From positions 1 through 8,183 of the forward strand of contig JBGQHV010000153.1 of NCBI GenBank assembly GCA_041498155.1: a DNA stretch of 8,183 nucleotides, written 5' to 3'. This DNA comes from DASTHG01 sp041498155 (GTDB lineage Bacteria > Gemmatimonadota > Gemmatimonadetes > Gemmatimonadales > GWC2-71-9). The position numbers and the translations under genes were made by a program. Shown piece by piece: positions 1 to 6,336 of this stretch (position 1 is the stretch's first letter; each line of letters begins with the position of its first letter). Below the pieces are notes generated by a model. The model made no database searches and had not been told where the DNA came from. It saw only the letters and a list, made by a program, of their open reading frames with translations.

Positions 1-611
1 ACATCGCCGCCCATCGCGCGCAGCATGCGGTATTCGGCGCGCGTTTCGAGATTCGGACCCGTCACCGCGACGTAGGTCCCTTCGCGCAGTGTGATCCCCT
101 GCTCCAGCGCGACGCCGCGAGCCAGCGCGCGCAGCGCGGGATCGTAGGCCGCGCTGAGATCGGGGAAGCGCGGGCCGCGGCTGCCGTCATCCGGGCCGGT
201 GAGCGGGTTGTCGCCCAGCAGATTGATGTGGTCGGCCAGGAGCACGAGATCCCCCGCACCCCACAGGGGGTGCATCCCCCCGCTCACGTTGGAGACGATC
301 AGGGTGTGCGCGCCGAGCGCGTGCAGCACGCGCACCGGGAAGCTCACCCGGTCGAGCGCGTATCCCTCGTAGCGATGGAAGCGGCCTTGCATGGCCGCGA
401 CGGGCCGGCCGGCGAGGCGGCCCAGCAGCAACCGCCCGGCGTGACTCTCCACCGTCGGGACCGCGAACCCCGGGAGCTCGGCGTACGGGATCACCGCTTC
501 GGCCTGGATCGCCTCGGCCAAGGCGCCGAGTCCGGTGCCGAGGACGATCGCCACCTCCGGCGCCAGGCCGGTGCGCGCGCGCACCGCCTGCACCGTTTCC
601 TCCACCGTCAC
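1..611 (-). CDS. punA: Purine nucleoside phosphorylase, class I (C-terminus beyond left edge)
   Basis: Phosphorolysis of purine nucleosides (typically inosine and guanosine) to free base and ribose-1-phosphate, a cytoplasmic salvage step. The 203 visible codons match the trimeric PNP/MTAP family in order: phosphate loop LGTGLG at residues 24-29 (usually LGSGLG), SHAGR at 56-60, MQGRFHRYEGY at 74-84 (very characteristic), FPVRV at 91-95, a TNAAGG-like SNVSGG at 107-112, DHINLLGDNPL-GP at 127-140, RFPDLSAAYD at 148-157, and GPNLETRAEYRM at 185-196, which carries the base-site Glu (189). The late Asn-containing purine site lies outside the window. The start is GTG at 611, whose bases overlap the TGA of the upstream DivIVA gene in a GTGA junction; a GGAGG-like ribosome site lies about 10 nt upstream, inside that gene. 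A second GTG two codons later is possible. The reading frame has no stop to the window edge. Its product (hypoxanthine or guanine) is the substrate of the Hpt encoded in the same block. The family is certain; substrate range (inosine/guanosine versus methylthioadenosine) is less so. Confidence 0.93.
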   Translation of the reverse strand, partial: MTVEETVQAVRARTGLAPEVAIVLGTGLGALAEAIQAEAVIPYAELPGFAVPTVESHAGRLLLGRLAGRPVAAMQGRFHRYEGYALDRVSFPVRVLHALGAHTLIVSNVSGGMHPLWGAGDLVLLADHINLLGDNPLTGPDDGSRGPRFPDLSAAYDPALRALARGVALEQGITLREGTYVAVTGPNLETRAEYRMLRAMGGD

Positions 612-1078
612 CCGCGATCGCCCTCCAGCGCGCGCAGCTCGGCCATCTGCCGCTCGAGCAACGCCCGGAATCCCGCCAAGTACCCGGCGAACTGACGCTC
701 GACTTCACCCAGCCGCGCGTGCGCGTCCTGCTCGCCGCGCTGCGCGGCATCGAGCTGCCGGCGGCCCTCGGCTTCCGCCTCGCGCACGATCACCTGCGCC
801 TCGCGCTCGGCGGCGCTGCGCGTCTCTTCCCGCAGCTGCTGCGCCGCCACCAGCGCCTCGTTCATGGCCGTCTCGCGCTCGCGGAACACACGCAGCTGCT
901 CGGTGAGCGCCGCCACGCGCTCCTCCAGCACGGACTTCTCCCGCAGCACGCGCTCCAGCTCGTCGGCCACGCGCATGCGGAAGTCTTCGACCCCGAGCGG
1001 CTCGTAGCCCCGCAGGCTGCGGCGGAATTCCTGCCGCCGCACGTCGAGCGGGGTCAAGTGAAAACTGGCGTCCGTCAC
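608..1078 (-). CDS. divIVA: DivIVA-domain coiled-coil protein
   Basis: A 156-residue protein with the DivIVA N-terminal signature: LTPLDVRRQEF at residues 8-18, then SLRGYEPLGVEDF at 21-33, the usual membrane-binding and dimerisation module of DivIVA/GpsB proteins. Residues 34 to about 145 are charged and rich in Glu, Arg, Ala and Leu with heptad-like spacing, as expected of a long coiled coil. The family binds curved membrane at poles or septa and scaffolds division or polar-growth proteins; which role applies here cannot be read from sequence. The reading frame continues far upstream into yggS, so the start was chosen at GTG 1078, which sits in a GTGA overlap with the yggS stop, has a GAGGA ribosome site 4 nt upstream, and leaves the conserved motif near the N-terminus. 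In Firmicutes and Actinobacteria a yggS homologue (ylmE) also lies near divIVA, but with sepF, ylmG and often ylmH between; here they are directly adjacent. The PNP gene follows with a 4-bp overlap. Confidence 0.85.
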   Translation of the reverse strand: MTDASFHLTPLDVRRQEFRRSLRGYEPLGVEDFRMRVADELERVLREKSVLEERVAALTEQLRVFRERETAMNEALVAAQQLREETRSAAEREAQVIVREAEAEGRRQLDAAQRGEQDAHARLGEVERQFAGYLAGFRALLERQMAELRALEGDRG

Positions 1079-1764
1079 GTCATCCTCGTGCCGAACAGGG
1101 CGGTACCCAATCGGATCACCGTTGCTCCCTCCTCGACCGCTGTAGCGAAGTCGCCGGACATCCCCATCGACAATGTCGGTACCCATACACCCTCCTGCTG
1201 CAGTGCGTCTCGCAGCTGCCGAAGTCCGAGAAAGGTCGTACGCTGCACCTCTACGGCGTCGGTCAGTGGCGCGATCGTCATCAATCCTTCCAATCCCAGC
1301 GCGTCCAAGGCCGCGATGCGCCGGGCCAGCGGAACCGCGTCCGCCGGCGTGCAGCCGCTCTTCTGCTCTTCTCCCGCGACGTTGACCTGCACCAGCACCC
1401 GCTGGCGCGTGCCCTGCGCCGCCGCCCGCCGGGCCAGCTCTTCCGCCAGCTCGACCGAGTCGATCGAATGGACCAGGGCGAAGTGACCCGCGACGAGCTT
1501 CGCCTTGTTGCGTTGCAGGTGGCCGATCAGGTGCCAGACGACGCCGGGGTCGCTCACCTGGGCCATCTTGTCGAGCGCCTCCTGCACGCGGTTCTCCCCC
1601 ACGTCGGGAAGTCCCACGGCCCGGGCCGCCGATACCGCCTCCGGTCCGAACCCCTTGGTCACCGCCACGATCGTGACGGGATGGGTCCAACCGCCGACGG
1701 CCTGCCGTCGAGCGATCTCGGCCCGAATGACGGCGAGCCGCTCCGGCAGCCCGGCAAAATTCAT
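1075..1764 (-). CDS. yggS: YggS/PROSC-family pyridoxal phosphate homeostasis protein
   Basis: A 229-residue PLP-binding single-domain TIM-barrel protein, the usual length for YggS/YlmE/PLPBP. It has no established enzymatic activity; family members bind PLP and keep B6 and amino-acid pools balanced. Visible hallmarks: VAVTKGF at residues 33-39 with the Schiff-base Lys37; GENRVQEALDKM at 55-66; WHLIGHLQRNK at 77-87; HSIDSVELA at 99-107; VLVQVNVAGEEQKSG at 122-136; and the phosphate-binding C-terminal SMGMSGDFATAVEEGATVIRLGTALFG, starting at residue 199. ATG 1764 was chosen because it gives the standard family N-terminus; the open frame beyond it is GC-rich read-through. No Shine-Dalgarno sequence precedes this ATG, and a promoter-like TTGTTT-17-TACTAT ends 8 nt before it, so the mRNA may be leaderless. 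The 61-bp gap before it is the only real break in the minus-strand block, so this gene may begin a second transcription unit (yggS-divIVA-PNP). It overlaps the DivIVA gene by 4 bp. Confidence 0.95.
   Translation of the reverse strand: MNFAGLPERLAVIRAEIARRQAVGGWTHPVTIVAVTKGFGPEAVSAARAVGLPDVGENRVQEALDKMAQVSDPGVVWHLIGHLQRNKAKLVAGHFALVHSIDSVELAEELARRAAAQGTRQRVLVQVNVAGEEQKSGCTPADAVPLARRIAALDALGLEGLMTIAPLTDAVEVQRTTFLGLRQLRDALQQEGVWVPTLSMGMSGDFATAVEEGATVIRLGTALFGTRMT
1083..1087 (-). promoter_or_regulatory. Ribosome binding site of the DivIVA gene
   Basis: GAGGA, 4 nt before GTG 1078 and inside the 3' end of yggS. It supports the short 156-residue start over the long upstream extension of the same reading frame. 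Confidence 0.55.
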
Positions 1765-1772
1765 AGCCGGAT

Positions 1773-1801
1773 ATAGTACCCCCGAGCGGGACCCGAAACA
1801 A
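1773..1801 (-). promoter_or_regulatory. Putative sigma-70-type promoter for yggS-divIVA-PNP
   Basis: On the minus strand, TTGTTT (1801-1796) and TACTAT (1778-1773) are separated by 17 nt, a plausible match to TTGACA-17-TATAAT inside the only notable gap of the block. A start site about 7 nt after the -10 would fall 0-3 nt before the yggS ATG, giving a leaderless transcript, which fits the lack of a ribosome binding site. The -10 is AT-rich against a GC-rich background. This is a motif match only. Confidence 0.4.
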
Positions 1802-1812
1802 TCGTCGGGCCC
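1789..1812 (-). other. Possible hairpin in the cdaA-yggS gap
   Basis: On the minus strand GGGCCCGA (1812-1805) can pair with TCGGGTCC (1796-1789): 8 bp including one G-T wobble, with an 8-nt loop. No T-tract follows, so it is not a standard intrinsic terminator, and it overlaps the proposed -35 box. It could attenuate read-through from cdaA, or be a chance stem in GC-rich DNA. Confidence 0.25.
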
Positions 1813-1825
1813 GAAGCGGCTGGGG

Positions 1826-2626
1826 TCAGGGGCCGGAAACGCCTGTCGCGACGAGGGTTTCGAGGCGGCCGATGGCGCCGGAGAGCACGTCCCGGACCTG
1901 ATCGGCGGTGAGCGGCCGGTACAGCCGGCCCGCCGAGGCGATCGAAATCGTGGACGTCTCCTCGGAGACCACGAACACGGTCGCGTCGGTCTCCTCGGAG
2001 AGCCCGAGGGCGGCGCGGTGGCGCGTCCCCAGCGACTTGTCGGCCACCTTGTACTGGGTGAGCGGCAGCACGCAGCCGGCGCCGATGATGCGGTCCCCGC
2101 GCACCAGCACGGCCCCATCGTGCAGCGGCGAGTAGGGCGTGAAGATCGTGGTGAGCAGCGCGGCGGAGACCTTCGCCTCCATCGGGACGCCCGAGGGCAG
2201 GAATTCGTCGAGGGCGATGTCGCGCTCCACGGCGATGATGGCGCCCGTCCCCGCGCGCGCCAGTCGATCGAGCGCCTCGGCGATCTCCTCGGCCACCGAC
2301 TGTCGGTCGCCGCGGGAGAACGCGCGCATCAGGCGGGATTGGCCGAGACGCGCCAGGGCGTTGCGCAGCTCGGGCTGGAACATCACCACCGCGGCGAACG
2401 GCGCGAAGGTGAAGATCACGCCGAGCAGGTAGCTCACCATGGTGAACTTGGCGAGGACGGCGGCGAAGTAGGCGAGCGACAGGATGACGAGGCCCACGAC
2501 GATCTGCAGCGCCCGCGTCCCCACCAGGAACAGCAGGAACCGGTAGATCACGTACGCGACGAGGAGAATCTCGACCGCGTCCGGCCACGGCCGGGGAATG
2601 AGAAAGCGGTAGGCGTCGAAGTTCAT
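1826..2626 (-). CDS. cdaA: Membrane diadenylate cyclase CdaA (DisA_N/DAC domain)
   Basis: Makes cyclic di-AMP from two ATP at the inner face of the membrane; c-di-AMP controls potassium and osmolyte uptake and cell-wall homeostasis. The 266-residue protein has the CdaA layout: three hydrophobic segments at about residues 17-35, 39-58 and 64-82, then FQPELRNALARLG at 83-95, then the DAC domain from about 105 to 250. Catalytic signatures are PLHDGAV at 167-173 (DGA 170-172) and GTRHRAALGLSE at 200-211 (RHR 202-204), followed by DATVFVVSEETSTISIA at 214-230. ATG 2626 overlaps the folP stop (ATGA, 4 bp), so translation is probably coupled; no clear ribosome site is visible. In Firmicutes cdaA is normally followed by cdaR and glmM; here yggS follows after 61 bp, and no YbbR-type regulator is present. 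A folP-cdaA pairing is known from Bacteroidota genomes (from memory). Confidence 0.94.
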   Translation of the reverse strand: MNFDAYRFLIPRPWPDAVEILLVAYVIYRFLLFLVGTRALQIVVGLVILSLAYFAAVLAKFTMVSYLLGVIFTFAPFAAVVMFQPELRNALARLGQSRLMRAFSRGDRQSVAEEIAEALDRLARAGTGAIIAVERDIALDEFLPSGVPMEAKVSAALLTTIFTPYSPLHDGAVLVRGDRIIGAGCVLPLTQYKVADKSLGTRHRAALGLSEETDATVFVVSEETSTISIASAGRLYRPLTADQVRDVLSGAIGRLETLVATGVSGP

Positions 2627-3792
2627 GGCTCGGCGTCCAGGGCGCGGGCCACCGCGAGCGCCTCACGCGCGAGGCGAGCATCGTGCACGCGGAACAGCCG
2701 GGCCCCGCGTTGCCAGGCGAGGGCGCACGCGACGGCCGTGGCGCGATCGCGATCCTCCGGCGGCCGGTCGGGGGCCGCGCCGAGGAACCGCTTTCGCGAA
2801 GGCCCGACGAGCACAGGATAGCCCAGACCGCGGATCGGGTCCAGATCGTCCAGCAACCGGAAACTCTGCTCGGGCGTCTTGGCGAACCCGAGCCCGGGGT
2901 CGAGCACGATCCGCTCTGGCGCGATCCCCGCCGCCTCGGCACGGGCGACCGCGACCCGCAACTCGTCGGCGACGTCGACGGCGAGGTCCCCGTACTGCGT
3001 CAGGCCGTCCATCGTCTCCGGCGTCCCGCGCATGTGCATGAGCGCGATGCCGGCGTCCGCTCCCGCGACCACTCCACCGAGCGCGGGATCGAACGCGAGA
3101 CCCGAAACGTCGTTCACCGCGGCGGCCCCCGCCGCCAGCGCGGCGGCGGCCACCGCCGCTTTGCGCGTATCCACCGAGAGGGGCCCGAGCCCGCGCCGCA
3201 CCAGCGCCTCGATCACCGGAACGACGCGCGCGATCTCGTCGGCGGCCGGCACGGGGCGCGCGCCGGGGCGCGTCGATTCGCCGCCGACGTCGAGCACCTG
3301 GCAGCCGTCAGCCTTCAGCCGGGCGGCCTGGTCGAGCGCGGCCTCCACCGTCGTGAAGCGGCCGCCGTCCGAAAAGGAATCCGGCGTCACGTTGAGGATA
3401 CCGACGAGCACCGGCTGGTCGAGCGCGAGCTCACCGCCCGCGATGGCCCAGCGACGCGGCGGATCGGCGTAGGCCACCAGCACGCGCGCCATCTCGGGCA
3501 CCAGCTCGGCGAGGTCGGCCGGTGCGCGGTCGGGCCGCGCCAACACCGCGAGCCGGCTCGCGGCCGCGCTCACCAGCGCCCAGCCGTCGCCGGTCAGCAC
3601 GTCGGCGCCGGCGCGGGCGCCCCAGCGCACCAGTCCTTCGCGCGCGGGCTCGCCGACACCATCCAGCAGGAGAACGAGAGCAGGGAGACCGGCCGCCGCG
3701 AAGCGGGACCGTTCGGGGTCCCAACCGCGGGCCGTGAGCGCCGCGCGCACCGCCTGAGAGGGGCCGTGCGTCGCGAGCGCCGTGACCTTCAC
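2623..3792 (-). CDS. folP: Dihydropteroate synthase, long form with N-terminal domain
   Basis: Condenses 6-hydroxymethyl-dihydropterin pyrophosphate with p-aminobenzoate to dihydropteroate in folate synthesis; target of sulfonamides. The DHPS TIM barrel spans about residues 126-389 with all signatures: ILNVTPDSFSDGG 132-144, DVGGESTRPGA 168-178, SVDTRK 206-211, NDVSG 227-231, MHMRG 252-256, DPGLGFAKT 298-306, GPSRKRFLG 330-338, and RVHDAR 368-373. The typical enzyme is about 260-285 residues; this one is 389 because about 120 residues precede the barrel. That part contains VLLLDGVGEPAREGLVRWGA (40-59) and GADVLTGDG (62-70), resembling the N-terminal domain of long DHPS forms in deep-branching and delta-type bacteria (recalled, not searched), in which a region like LEG-AANILKQEMLALGGDAAV occurs. 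Start is GTG 3792 in a GTGA overlap with the ftsH stop; no start closer to the barrel is needed. It overlaps cdaA by 4 bp. No other folate gene lies in the window. Confidence 0.95.
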   Translation of the reverse strand: MKVTALATHGPSQAVRAALTARGWDPERSRFAAAGLPALVLLLDGVGEPAREGLVRWGARAGADVLTGDGWALVSAAASRLAVLARPDRAPADLAELVPEMARVLVAYADPPRRWAIAGGELALDQPVLVGILNVTPDSFSDGGRFTTVEAALDQAARLKADGCQVLDVGGESTRPGARPVPAADEIARVVPVIEALVRRGLGPLSVDTRKAAVAAAALAAGAAAVNDVSGLAFDPALGGVVAGADAGIALMHMRGTPETMDGLTQYGDLAVDVADELRVAVARAEAAGIAPERIVLDPGLGFAKTPEQSFRLLDDLDPIRGLGYPVLVGPSRKRFLGAAPDRPPEDRDRATAVACALAWQRGARLFRVHDARLAREALAVARALDAEP

Positions 3793-5780
3793 GCCCCGGC
3801 GGGCTCCGGGGGCGGGTTGCCGAGCACCGGACCGCGCAGCGGCTGCGCGGCCGGCTTGCCGCGCGTGCCGGGATCGGCGGGGAGCGGCGCGGCGGGCGGG
3901 GCCACGCGGGGTGGCAGCGGCTTGCCGTCCACCACCAGCTGCACCTGCTCGCGGTCGAGCGTTTCGCGCTCGAGCAGCGCGGCGGCCAACCGGTCGAGGG
4001 CATCGCGGTGCTCGAGGATGATCTGACGCGCCTGCTCGAAGGCCGTCCCGAGAATGCGCTTCAGCTCCTCGTCCACCAGCTCGGCCGTGTGCTCGGAGAT
4101 CTCACGGCGCTGCATGATCTCGCGTCCGAGGAAGATCTCGGCCTCCCGGTCGCCGACGGCGATCGGGCCGACGATTTCGCTCATGCCGAACTGCGTCACC
4201 ATCCGCCGCGCCAGGTCGGTCGCCTGCTGGATGTCCTGCGCCGCGCCGGTCGTCACCTTATCGGGACCGAACACCAGCTCCTCGGCGACGCGGCCGCCAT
4301 AGGCCGTGGCCAGGTGACTGAGGATGAACTGCTTGGTGTAATTGTGGCGGTCCTCTTCGGGCAGCCAGTGGGTGATGCCGAGCGAGCGGCCGCGCGGCAC
4401 GATCGTCACCTTGTGGATCGGATCGGCGCCCGGCACGTGGAGACTCACGAGGGCGTGACCGGATTCGTGATAGGCCGTGAGCTTCCGCTCTTCCTCGGAG
4501 AGCACCATGCTCTTGCGCTCGAGGCCTAGCATCACCTTGTCCTTGGCGTCCTCGAGATCCTGCATGTCCACGGCCTGCTTGTTGCGCCGGGCGGCGAGCA
4601 GCGCCGCCTCGTTCACCACATTGGACAGCTCGGCGCCCGAAAGGCCTGGCGTGCCCTTGGCGATCGGCTCGAGATCGACCTGCTGGGCGAGCGGGATCTT
4701 GCGGGTGTGCACGCGCAGGATCTGCTCGCGGCCCTTCACGTCCGGCATGTCGACGACGATCTGGCGGTCGAAGCGACCCGGGCGCAACAGCGCCGGGTCG
4801 AGGATGTCGGGTCGGTTGGTGGCCGCAAGCAGGATCACGCCGTCGTTCGACTCGAACCCGTCCATCTCCACGAGCAGCTGGTTGAGCGTCTGCTCGCGCT
4901 CGTCGTGCCCGCCGCCCAGGCCGGCGCCGCGATGGCGGCCGACCGCGTCGATCTCGTCGATGAAGATGATGCAGGGCGCGTGCGCCTTGCCCTGCTCGAA
5001 CAGGTCGCGCACCCGCGACGCGCCGACACCCACGAACATCTCGACGAAATCCGAGCCGGACATCGAGAAGAAGGGCCGGCCCGCCTCGCCCGCCACCGCC
5101 TTGGCGAGCAGCGTCTTGCCGGTGCCCGGCGGTCCGATGAGCAGCGCGCCCTTGGGCAGCCGGCCGCCCAGCCGCTGGAATTTCTGGGGATCCTTCAGGA
5201 AATCGATGATCTCCTCGAGCTCCTGCTTCGCTTCGTCGCACCCGGCGACATCGGTGAACGTGATCTTGGGCGTGTCACCCGAGAGGAGCTTGGCCTTGGA
5301 TTTCCCGAACGCGAAGGCGCGGTTGCCCCCCTGCTGCATCTGGCGGACCATGAACAGGATCAGCCCCAGCATCAGGAGGTACGGCAGGAAATTGAGGAAG
5401 ATGACGCCGAAGGACGGCCGCATGTCCTTGGCGCTCACATCCACGCCCTTGTCCCGCAGCGTGGCCACCCAGCTGTCGCTCGACTCGAACGGGAGCAGCG
5501 TGGTGAAGTGATCGACCGGACGCTGGCGGTTCACCGTGATCGGGGTTTTCAGCTCGCCCTTGATCCGCGTTCGCTCGGTGATCTCCACCTTCTTGACGTT
5601 GCCCGCGTCCACCTGCGCCGTGAATTCCGAATAGCCGATGTCGACCGAGTCCTGCCGCGTGCGCGCCGCGAGCTGCACCAGCAGAACGGTCCCCACGATG
5701 AGGAACGCCCAGAACGAGAGCGTCCGCAGCATGCGGCTCCATTGGAATTCCCGCGGCGGCGGGGGCACGCGATTCGTCAT
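3789..5780 (-). CDS. ftsH: ATP-dependent zinc metalloprotease FtsH
   Basis: Membrane-anchored hexameric AAA+ protease that extracts and degrades misassembled membrane proteins and selected cytosolic regulators. The 663-residue product has, in order: a proline-rich cytoplasmic N-tail; TM1 at about 21-38; a periplasmic domain at about 41-123; TM2 at about 124-146; a linker with FGKSKAKLL 158-166; and FTDVAGCDEAKQEL 175-188. Walker A is GPPGTGKT 216-223, the pore loop MFVG 248-251, Walker B IIFIDEID 271-278, sensor TNRP 321-324, and arginine-finger RPGRFDR 333-339. The protease zinc site is HESGH 438-442 (usual form HEAGH) with the third ligand Asp516 in TTGAAQD. A coiled-coil-like C-terminal helix at about 555-615 is followed by roughly 45 residues rich in Pro, Ala and Gly, not part of the protease core. 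ATG 5780 lies 1 nt after the hpt stop; no clear ribosome site is seen, so coupling to hpt is likely. Placement after tilS and hpt is conserved across many bacteria. Confidence 0.98.
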   Translation of the reverse strand: MTNRVPPPPREFQWSRMLRTLSFWAFLIVGTVLLVQLAARTRQDSVDIGYSEFTAQVDAGNVKKVEITERTRIKGELKTPITVNRQRPVDHFTTLLPFESSDSWVATLRDKGVDVSAKDMRPSFGVIFLNFLPYLLMLGLILFMVRQMQQGGNRAFAFGKSKAKLLSGDTPKITFTDVAGCDEAKQELEEIIDFLKDPQKFQRLGGRLPKGALLIGPPGTGKTLLAKAVAGEAGRPFFSMSGSDFVEMFVGVGASRVRDLFEQGKAHAPCIIFIDEIDAVGRHRGAGLGGGHDEREQTLNQLLVEMDGFESNDGVILLAATNRPDILDPALLRPGRFDRQIVVDMPDVKGREQILRVHTRKIPLAQQVDLEPIAKGTPGLSGAELSNVVNEAALLAARRNKQAVDMQDLEDAKDKVMLGLERKSMVLSEEERKLTAYHESGHALVSLHVPGADPIHKVTIVPRGRSLGITHWLPEEDRHNYTKQFILSHLATAYGGRVAEELVFGPDKVTTGAAQDIQQATDLARRMVTQFGMSEIVGPIAVGDREAEIFLGREIMQRREISEHTAELVDEELKRILGTAFEQARQIILEHRDALDRLAAALLERETLDREQVQLVVDGKPLPPRVAPPAAPLPADPGTRGKPAAQPLRGPVLGNPPPEPAGA

Positions 5781-5781
5781 A

Positions 5782-6336
5782 TCAGGTCAGACTCGCAATA
5801 TAAGGCAGGTGCCGGAAATTCTCCGCGTGGTCGAGTCCGTACCCCACCAGAAAGGCTCGCGGGGCGTCGAAACCGACGAATTTGGCATCCAGCACCAGGC
5901 TATCCGCCACGTGCTTGTGCAGCAGCGCGCAGATCTCGAGGCTACGCGGCCGGCGCTCCCGCAACAGGTCCACCAGCCGATTGAGCGTTCGGCCCGTGTC
6001 CACGATGTCCTCCACCAGCAGGATATGCCGGCCGGCGAGCACCGTCTCGGGGTCGTAGAGCAGCCGGACATCACCGCTCGAAACGGTCCCGGTCCCGTAG
6101 CTCGCCGCGACCAGGAAATCCACCTGCAGCGGCCGGTCGATGCGGCGCACCAAGTCGCTCAGGAAGATGAAACTCCCCTTCAGCAGTCCCAGCACGAGCA
6201 GCTCACCATCCGGGTAGAGCGTGGTGATTTCGCGCCCCAGCTCGGACACCCGCCGCTCGATCGTCTCGGCGTCGTACACGATGCGGGCCAGCTTGGTCCC
6301 GCCGGTCTGCCGTTGCGTCTCAGTGCCCCGTAACAT
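5782..6336 (-). CDS. hpt: Hypoxanthine(-guanine) phosphoribosyltransferase
   Basis: Cytoplasmic purine salvage: hypoxanthine (and usually guanine) plus PRPP gives IMP or GMP. The 184-residue protein has typical length and motifs: LLVLGLLKGSFIFLSDLVRRI at 46-66, where KGS (53-55) forms the PRPP loop I; the flexible loop around SYGTGTVSSG (79-88); the PRPP-binding signature ILLVEDIVDTGRTL at 105-118; and the base-site region KFVGFDAPRAFLVGYGLDH at 152-170. ATG 6336 lies inside the 3' end of tilS (17-bp overlap) and has GAGGG 3 nt upstream; starting there leaves about 16 residues before the conserved core. A GTG at codon 20 is a weaker alternative because it would trim the first strand. The gene ends 1 nt before ftsH. 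With the PNP gene further along, the block holds two consecutive salvage steps. In Bacillus subtilis TilS and HprT have been reported to act together on ftsH transcription; nothing here shows whether that applies. Confidence 0.96.
   Translation of the reverse strand: MLRGTETQRQTGGTKLARIVYDAETIERRVSELGREITTLYPDGELLVLGLLKGSFIFLSDLVRRIDRPLQVDFLVAASYGTGTVSSGDVRLLYDPETVLAGRHILLVEDIVDTGRTLNRLVDLLRERRPRSLEICALLHKHVADSLVLDAKFVGFDAPRAFLVGYGLDHAENFRHLPYIASLT

Noticed and set aside
187..750. Minus-strand 187-codon ORF overlapping the PNP region
   Set aside because: Wrong frame; the PNP frame from GTG 611 carries all the conserved motifs, while this one is Arg/Gly-rich.
1789..1812. Intrinsic terminator after cdaA
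   Set aside because: The stem can form, but no T-tract follows on the minus strand and it overlaps a promoter-like element.
1505..2821. 438-codon plus-strand ORF opposite yggS, cdaA and the folP 3' end
   Set aside because: Its product is low-complexity, rich in Arg, Gly and His, with no recognisable domain. It lies antisense to three clearly conserved genes, as expected in very GC-rich DNA.
2683..4026. 447-codon plus-strand ORF opposite folP and the ftsH 3' end
   Set aside because: Mirror reading frame of conserved coding sequence, biased composition, no domain.
5797..5809. TATATT-like -10 at the 3' end of hpt as a promoter for ftsH
   Set aside because: No acceptable -35 at 16-18 nt, and it is inside hpt coding sequence; an internal ftsH promoter cannot be supported from sequence alone.
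4707..5984. 425-codon plus-strand ORF opposite ftsH and hpt
   Set aside because: Crosses a real gene junction and lies antisense to the FtsH AAA module; the product has no recognisable fold.
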